Below, one piece after another: positions 29,645 through 33,391 of a stretch of 33,391 nucleotides of DNA; position 1 is the first letter of the stretch; each line of letters starts with the position of its first letter. The notes beneath the pieces are model-generated. The model was not told where the DNA came from. It saw nothing but the letters and a program-made list of their open reading frames with translations, and ran no database searches. Origin of the DNA: Acidobacteriota bacterium (GTDB taxonomy: Bacteria; Acidobacteriota; Blastocatellia; Pyrinomonadales; Pyrinomonadaceae); assembly GCA_020200095.1 (NCBI GenBank), contig JAIVJJ010000259.1:1-33391 (forward strand), read 5' to 3'. Made by a program: the position numbers and the translations under genes.

Positions 29645-31480
29645 TTAATCCGTGGCTTCCAATTCTTCTTCCAAAAGCTGACGTTGGTACAACTCTGCAT
29701 ATTCGCCATTTAGCTGTAACAATTCGTCGTGCGTGCCGCGCTCGATGATTCGTCCGCCTTCGAGAACGCAAATCAAATCGGCGTCTCTAATTGTCGAAAC
29801 GCGATGCGAAACAATCAAAGTCGTTCTGTCGGCGCGAACGTCGCGTAAATTATGCAGAATTTTTTCTTCCGTGTAAGTGTCAACCGCCGAAAGCGCGTCG
29901 TCGAGAATCAAAATGCGCGGGTCGCGCATCACGGCGCGTGCAATTGCCGTGCGTTGTTTCTGCCCGCCGGAAAGCGTAATGCCGCGCTCGCCGACGAGTT
30001 GTTCGTATTGATTTGGAAAACCTTTAATGTCGTCGGAAAGTCCTGCAATTTCAGCAGATTTCTCGACAGACATTTGTCCGCCATTCACCGCTCGCGGCGC
30101 TTGAATTGCCAGCCGCCATTCACCGCTCGCCGACAGCTTTTTCTCCTCTTCTCCTTTTCTCCCGTTCTCCTCTTCTTCTCTATTTACCCCAAACGCGATA
30201 TTTTCCGCCAATGTGTTGCTGAAAAGAAAAGTTTCCTGCGGGACAAAACCGATTGCTTTTCTAAGTTGCTTAAGCGGGAATTTGCGAACAGGTATATTAT
30301 CAATAAAAATCGTTTCTTCGGGAGCGTCTAAAAGTCGCGGCACAAGACTGACGAGCGTTGATTTTCCGCTTCCGGTTTTGCCGACGAAAGCGACGGTTTT
30401 TCCAGTTTCGACGGTTAAATTTATATCCTGCAAAACAGGTTTGCCGTTGTATGCAAACGTCAGGTTGCGAAATTCGATTTTACCTTTTATTCTCGGTTGT
30501 TCCGTCGCATCAATGGCGTCTTTGATTATCGGTTCGGTTTCCAAAATCACATTAAAGCGTTTAAGCGAAGCCGTTCCGCGTTGATATAAATTAACGACAT
30601 AACCAAGCGCAATGAGATACCAAATCATTCGCTGCAAATAAAGAATAAACGCCGTAAAATCGCCCGCCGTAATCTCGCCGCGAACTGCCATAGGAACGCC
30701 GACGGCAACGATTATCACAAAACCCAAACCAATAAAGAAAAATAGAAGAGGTCGCATCGCCGCACCAAATTTGACGAGCGCGATATTTTTTTGCGCGTAT
30801 TCGCGGTTTAATTCCTGAAATTTTTCAATCTCCGCATCTTCCTGCGCGTAGGCGCGAACAACTCGCACGCCGGTTAAATTTTCCTGCGCTCGCGCCGTAA
30901 TGTCCGAGAAAAATTCTTGAATTTTCTCGAAACGGACGTGGATTTGCTGACCTAAAAATTTGACGGTTAAAGATACAAACGGCATCGGAATCAGCATCAG
31001 CAAAGTTAGTTTGACGCTGATGTTGAACATAATCGGCAGAGCAATCGCCAGCGCAAAAACGGCTTGGCACGAATACAAAATCATCGGTCCGACAATTTGC
31101 CTAATTGCGGAAAGGTCGTTCGTTGCCCGCGCCATCAAATCGCCGACGCGGTTGTTTTGAAAGTATTCGAGCGGCTGGTCAACCAGCGAGGCGTAAAAGT
31201 CGCGGCGCATATCGTATTCGATGTGACGCGAAGCATTAATCAAAAGCCTCCGCTGCCAAAACAGAAAAACACCGCTCAGAAAATTTACGCTCAAAATTAA
31301 AACCGGATAATAAACAATTTTGTCCCAAGTAATATTTTGGCTCAAATCGTCAATTGCCTGTCCTACAAAATATGGAATCAGAAGTCCCAAAGCCATCGAA
31401 AATAAAATAAAAATGACACCGGTAATTACATGCCATTTGTAAGGCGAGAAATACCGTGTGAATTTTTTGAGTTCTTCCAT
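29645..31480 (-). CDS. ABC exporter, fused transmembrane and ATPase domains (MsbA/YheI-like), with an inserted segment
   Basis: 611 residues; homodimer- or heterodimer-type exporter in the inner membrane, substrate unknown. Six TM segments in residues 1-310 (for example [20 protein letters not shown]), coupling region [17 protein letters not shown], then the ATPase: Walker [10 protein letters not shown] (about 360-368), Q-loop [10 protein letters not shown], signature LSGGQKQR (about 500), Walker [14 protein letters not shown]-loop IVSHR. Between the Q-loop NIAFGV and the usual AEIAGL there are about 38 extra residues ([14 protein letters not shown]...[11 protein letters not shown]) encoded by low-complexity DNA with an 18-base direct repeat. 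All catalytic motifs are intact. ATG 31480; an inverted repeat lies upstream. Confidence 0.93.
   Translation of the reverse strand: MEELKKFTRYFSPYKWHVITGVIFILFSMALGLLIPYFVGQAIDDLSQNITWDKIVYYPVLILSVNFLSGVFLFWQRRLLINASRHIEYDMRRDFYASLVDQPLEYFQNNRVGDLMARATNDLSAIRQIVGPMILYSCQAVFALAIALPIMFNISVKLTLLMLIPMPFVSLTVKFLGQQIHVRFEKIQEFFSDITARAQENLTGVRVVRAYAQEDAEIEKFQELNREYAQKNIALVKFGAAMRPLLFFFIGLGFVIIVAVGVPMAVRGEITAGDFTAFILYLQRMIWYLIALGYVVNLYQRGTASLKRFNVILETEPIIKDAIDATEQPRIKGKIEFRNLTFAYNGKPVLQDINLTVETGKTVAFVGKTGSGKSTLVSLVPRLLDAPEETIFIDNIPVRKFPLKQLRKAIGFVPQETFLFSNTLAENIAFGVNREEEENGRKGEEEKKLSASGEWRLAIQAPRAVNGGQMSVEKSAEIAGLSDDIKGFPNQYEQLVGERGITLSGGQKQRTAIARAVMRDPRILILDDALSAVDTYTEEKILHNLRDVRADRTTLIVSHRVSTIRDADLICVLEGGRIIERGTHDELLQLNGEYAELYQRQLLEEELEATD
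30078..30190. repeat. Low-complexity, word-iterated insert inside the ABC exporter gene
   Basis: CCGCCATTCACCGCTCGC occurs at 30078-30095 and again at 30113-30130. Next to it is a run of TTCTCCTCTTCTCC-type words (30138-30185). The frame is kept. In style it matches the intergenic word-iterated elements rather than coding DNA. Confidence 0.75.
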
Positions 31481-31487
31481 GTAAATA

Positions 31488-31553
31488 GTGGTGAGTGGTG
31501 AGTGGTGAGTGGTGAGTTTTTTACTAATAGTTCACCCTTCACACTTCACCACT
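31488..31553. repeat. Inverted repeat with iterated-word arms (GGTGAGT type)
   Basis: The left arm 31488-31516 is four exact GTGGTGA words; the right arm 31531-31553 (TTCACCCTTCACACTTCACC and on) is the degenerate complement. It lies between the hotdog thioesterase stop and the ABC exporter start; the right arm overlaps the thioesterase stop codon. Confidence 0.8.
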
Positions 31554-31986
31554 ACTCAACTTTTGTATAAGTAGAAAGCGCCGTCGCAATCAACTTTCCT
31601 TCATTATTTAGAACTTCCGCCGAAACAGTCAAAAGGCGTCGCCCGCCGCGCACAACTGTTGCCGTGCAGACTATTTCGCCTGTTACTACCGGACGAAGAA
31701 AATGTACGGTCAAATCTACGGTTGAAGCCTTTTCACCTTCCGCAAGTTTTGTTGCCACCGCAAAAGCCATCGCTGTATCAATAACGGAAGCGGTCGCGCC
31801 GCCGTGCAGTAGTCCGTGCGGCTGCCGCAGCTCGTCACGCATTTTCAGCTTGATTGTTGCTTGACCGTCTTTTAGGTCAACGAATTCCATTCCAATCAAC
31901 TGAATAAAGGGAGTGGTCTTAGAAACCTGTTGCGCTTTTTGTATATGCGATTCGTTAATTTGTTTTGTTTCGGTTGTTCCGCTCAT
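31552..31986 (-). CDS. PaaI-like hotdog-fold thioesterase
   Basis: 144 residues. The hotdog signature HGGATASVIDTAMAFA (61-76), following PHGLL, is that of the PaaI/4HBT group hydrolysing acyl-CoA thioesters; VDLTVHFLRPV and the VTVxAEVxNxxGKLIAT-like end (TVSAEVLNNEGKLIATA) complete it. Physiological substrate unknown (phenylacetyl-type or medium-chain acyl-CoA are known for relatives). Its ATG overlaps the stop of the upstream lipoprotein gene (ATGA), so the two are translationally coupled. Confidence 0.9.
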   Translation of the reverse strand: MSGTTETKQINESHIQKAQQVSKTTPFIQLIGMEFVDLKDGQATIKLKMRDELRQPHGLLHGGATASVIDTAMAFAVATKLAEGEKASTVDLTVHFLRPVVTGEIVCTATVVRGGRRLLTVSAEVLNNEGKLIATALSTYTKVE

Positions 31987-32714
31987 TTTTTTTGGTCAAA
32001 TTTTTCCTGCCAGATTATTTTTTGAAATTCTTTAAATGAAACTTTTTTAAAGTCTTTCGGAATTTCGAAGAGCTTTTCGTCCGTCTGCATTTTCAAATTT
32101 CGTATTTCCATTGAAAAAATCATATTTTTCTGCTCACCGTTAATCGAATAGAATTCTTGCCGCACGGGAATTTTGAAATTTTCGTCAATGTAGATCATTA
32201 ATTCGCTTGTTTGCGAGCTTGCTAAAACAACACGGTATTTTGTTAAATTGTTTTCCGCGCCGAGATTTTCAAATTTAGCATTCGTTTTTTGGTTTAACCA
32301 TCCTTCTGACAAAAAACCTTGTAAAGTTTCATCGTTTTGCGCTGAAACTTCCAAATTTGTTTGGCTGTCAGCATAAATTTTTTTTCTGCTGTGAGCTAAC
32401 AAATTTTCATTTTCATTTAATTGCAAAAAGTAAATTCCCGTTTCGTAATTGTGCAAAGTTTTTCCGCCACTACGGGCAACAATAATTTTGCGTTCTTTTT
32501 TCTCGCCGTTTTCGTAATTTGTCAAAACAATTTCGGCTTGATAAACATCAGGTTCTTTGGTCGAAAAGGGAATTTCACTTGCGAATTTTTCAGCTAAAAA
32601 AGGTGTGGGTGTAGGTGTCGCGTTTGTTTTGTCTTGCCAAAAACTGCACGCTTGTGAAAGCATCGCCGTAAAAACGAAAAAAAATTTGACCGAATTTGAC
32701 GAAAACATTAACAA
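31983..32714 (-). CDS. Predicted lipoprotein of unknown function
   Basis: 243 residues with a lipoprotein signal peptide (FFFVFTAMLSQAC, C23). A low-complexity TPTPTP stretch follows, then a beta-rich domain (YQAEIVLTNYENGEKKERKI, ARSGGKTLHNYETGIYFLQL, KYRVVLASSQTSELMIYID). This resembles the outer-membrane lipoprotein-sorting or LolA/LppX-like fold in outline (a strand-rich body that reads bound ligand), but I cannot assign it firmly. Coupled by a four-base overlap to the hotdog gene. Confidence 0.72.
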   Translation of the reverse strand: MLMFSSNSVKFFFVFTAMLSQACSFWQDKTNATPTPTPFLAEKFASEIPFSTKEPDVYQAEIVLTNYENGEKKERKIIVARSGGKTLHNYETGIYFLQLNENENLLAHSRKKIYADSQTNLEVSAQNDETLQGFLSEGWLNQKTNAKFENLGAENNLTKYRVVLASSQTSELMIYIDENFKIPVRQEFYSINGEQKNMIFSMEIRNLKMQTDEKLFEIPKDFKKVSFKEFQKIIWQEKFDQKK

Positions 32715-32796
32715 AGTGAGATTTTAACACAACAGCCGAAAGCGCCGAAAATTGCTTACTACAAATTATCCTTTTTCAGTTAAAGTTATACTTCAC

Positions 32797-32838
32797 TGCG
32801 TCTCCGCGTGAAATGATTTTGTCCCACGCGGAGACGTA
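32797..32838. repeat. Inverted repeat with GTCTCCGCGTG arms
   Basis: TCTCCGCGTG and CACGCGGAGA are perfect complements, extended by TGCG/CGTA-like bases, around a 14-base loop. It lies in the 146-base divergent gap between the lipoprotein gene and the last gene. Phrase-like words such as this are the same class as those at 25586 and 31488. Confidence 0.75.
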
Positions 32839-32860
32839 GATTGCAAAGAAACATAAACTA

Positions 32861-33391
32861 ATGAATCTTGAAAACGCGCTCATCGAAATTACCGAAATTT
32901 TTAACACTTACAATGAATGGCTTTTGATTGGTGCATCGGGAAAAACCTTTGCTTTGCAAAGAAATGAAATCGAACTCACTTTAGAACGAGGAAAAATTCT
33001 TTTCGCATTTTTGGACGAAAAAGGTTTTCAGACGTGGCGAATCGTTACGTTTGAGAAAATAAAAAATGGAATTTTGCTGGATTTGACGCGAAATTTTGAA
33101 AAGGAGCGCGAAAAAATTCGTCTCGTTCCGCGTGTTTTGGCAAATGAATTAACCGATTCAATCGAACTTGCCAGGCTCGAAAAGGCAAACCAAATTGCAA
33201 ATCTACTAATTTCCGAAAATCAAAACGTAAAACTCGTTCGCGTTGCTTTGAATAAAGAAACAGGACGTTTTGCGAAGATAATTTTTTCAAATCAAAACGG
33301 CAAACAATTCGCCGCTTTAGCCGATGTTTCAGATGCGGCAACGCCGGAAAATCTTTTAACAACCGCTATTTTGTGGCTAGTCAGGCTGGAA
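32861..33391 (+). CDS. Unrecognised gene, 5' 177 codons (3' end off window)
   Basis: Open from ATG 32861 to the window edge. It reads MNLENALIEITEIFNTYNEW, then a beta-rich segment (KILFAFLDEKGFQTWRIVTF), VPRVLANELTDSIELARLEK, and KLVRVALNKETGRFAKIIFS with LADVSDAATPENLLTTAILW at the end. The strings RLEKANQIANL and VRVALN.E.GRFA look like a conserved acidobacterial protein I have seen unannotated; no function can be given. No signal peptide, and composition like its neighbours. The adenine-rich upstream has no clear Shine-Dalgarno. Confidence 0.75.
   Translation, partial: MNLENALIEITEIFNTYNEWLLIGASGKTFALQRNEIELTLERGKILFAFLDEKGFQTWRIVTFEKIKNGILLDLTRNFEKEREKIRLVPRVLANELTDSIELARLEKANQIANLLISENQNVKLVRVALNKETGRFAKIIFSNQNGKQFAALADVSDAATPENLLTTAILWLVRLE

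Overview
The window looks like a chromosomal segment of a free-living Gram-negative bacterium, most likely an Acidobacteriota of the Blastocatellia/Pyrinomonadales type. This is inferred from gene content: a very large secreted BNR/VPS10-like propeller protein, a reprolysin-like protease with FG-GAP repeats, DUF4878-type lipoproteins, a Thermus-type isocitrate dehydrogenase with a C-terminal extension, and scattered single-gene operons. There is no rRNA or tRNA to prove it, and no CRISPR array.

Layout. 1-3.6 kb: 5' part of tyrS (minus), a small SRA-like ORF, an IS200/IS605 left-end remnant and a damaged M4 metalloprotease. 3.7-5.4 kb: a frameshifted M12B-like metalloprotease. 5.6-8.7 kb (plus): Nudix hydrolase, pyrE-like phosphoribosyltransferase, GT2 glycosyltransferase, a secreted protein and the fluoride channel crcB. 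8.7-14 kb (minus): the BNR/VPS10 protein and the purE-purK operon with a small zinc-ribbon gene. 14-22.5 kb (minus): an accessory array of mostly single genes (methyltransferase, NamZ-type muramidase, esterase, truncated GNAT, DinB, class A beta-lactamase, adenine methylase with a broken restriction enzyme, a 91-aa unknown), downstream of icd. 22.6-24 kb: icd. 24.1-29.2 kb: pterin dehydratase, two paralogous lipoproteins, DUF1015, a GNAT pseudogene, SDR and a WalJ-like metallo-hydrolase. 29.2-33.4 kb: small membrane protein, ABC exporter, hotdog thioesterase, lipoprotein, and the start of an unrecognised gene.

The most striking feature is the 14-22.5 kb array. Three diverged remnants of the 3' end of icd lie downstream of icd, in its orientation, each followed by a version of the icd terminator hairpin and separated by cargo genes. 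Two begin at the same codon and abut a dispersed palindromic repeat. This is what repeated site-specific integration into the icd 3' end, with displacement of the old 3' end, would leave behind. Several gene ends also share a motif directly after the stop codon, giving the array a cassette-like look. No integrase is in the window.

A second theme is a set of intergenic inverted repeats whose arms are built from short iterated words, a different word at each locus. Related low-complexity sequence has entered two coding regions (the start of purK and the ATPase domain of the ABC exporter). A third theme is decay: internal deletions, frameshifts or truncations in the M4 and M12B proteases, icd, two GNATs and the restriction enzyme.
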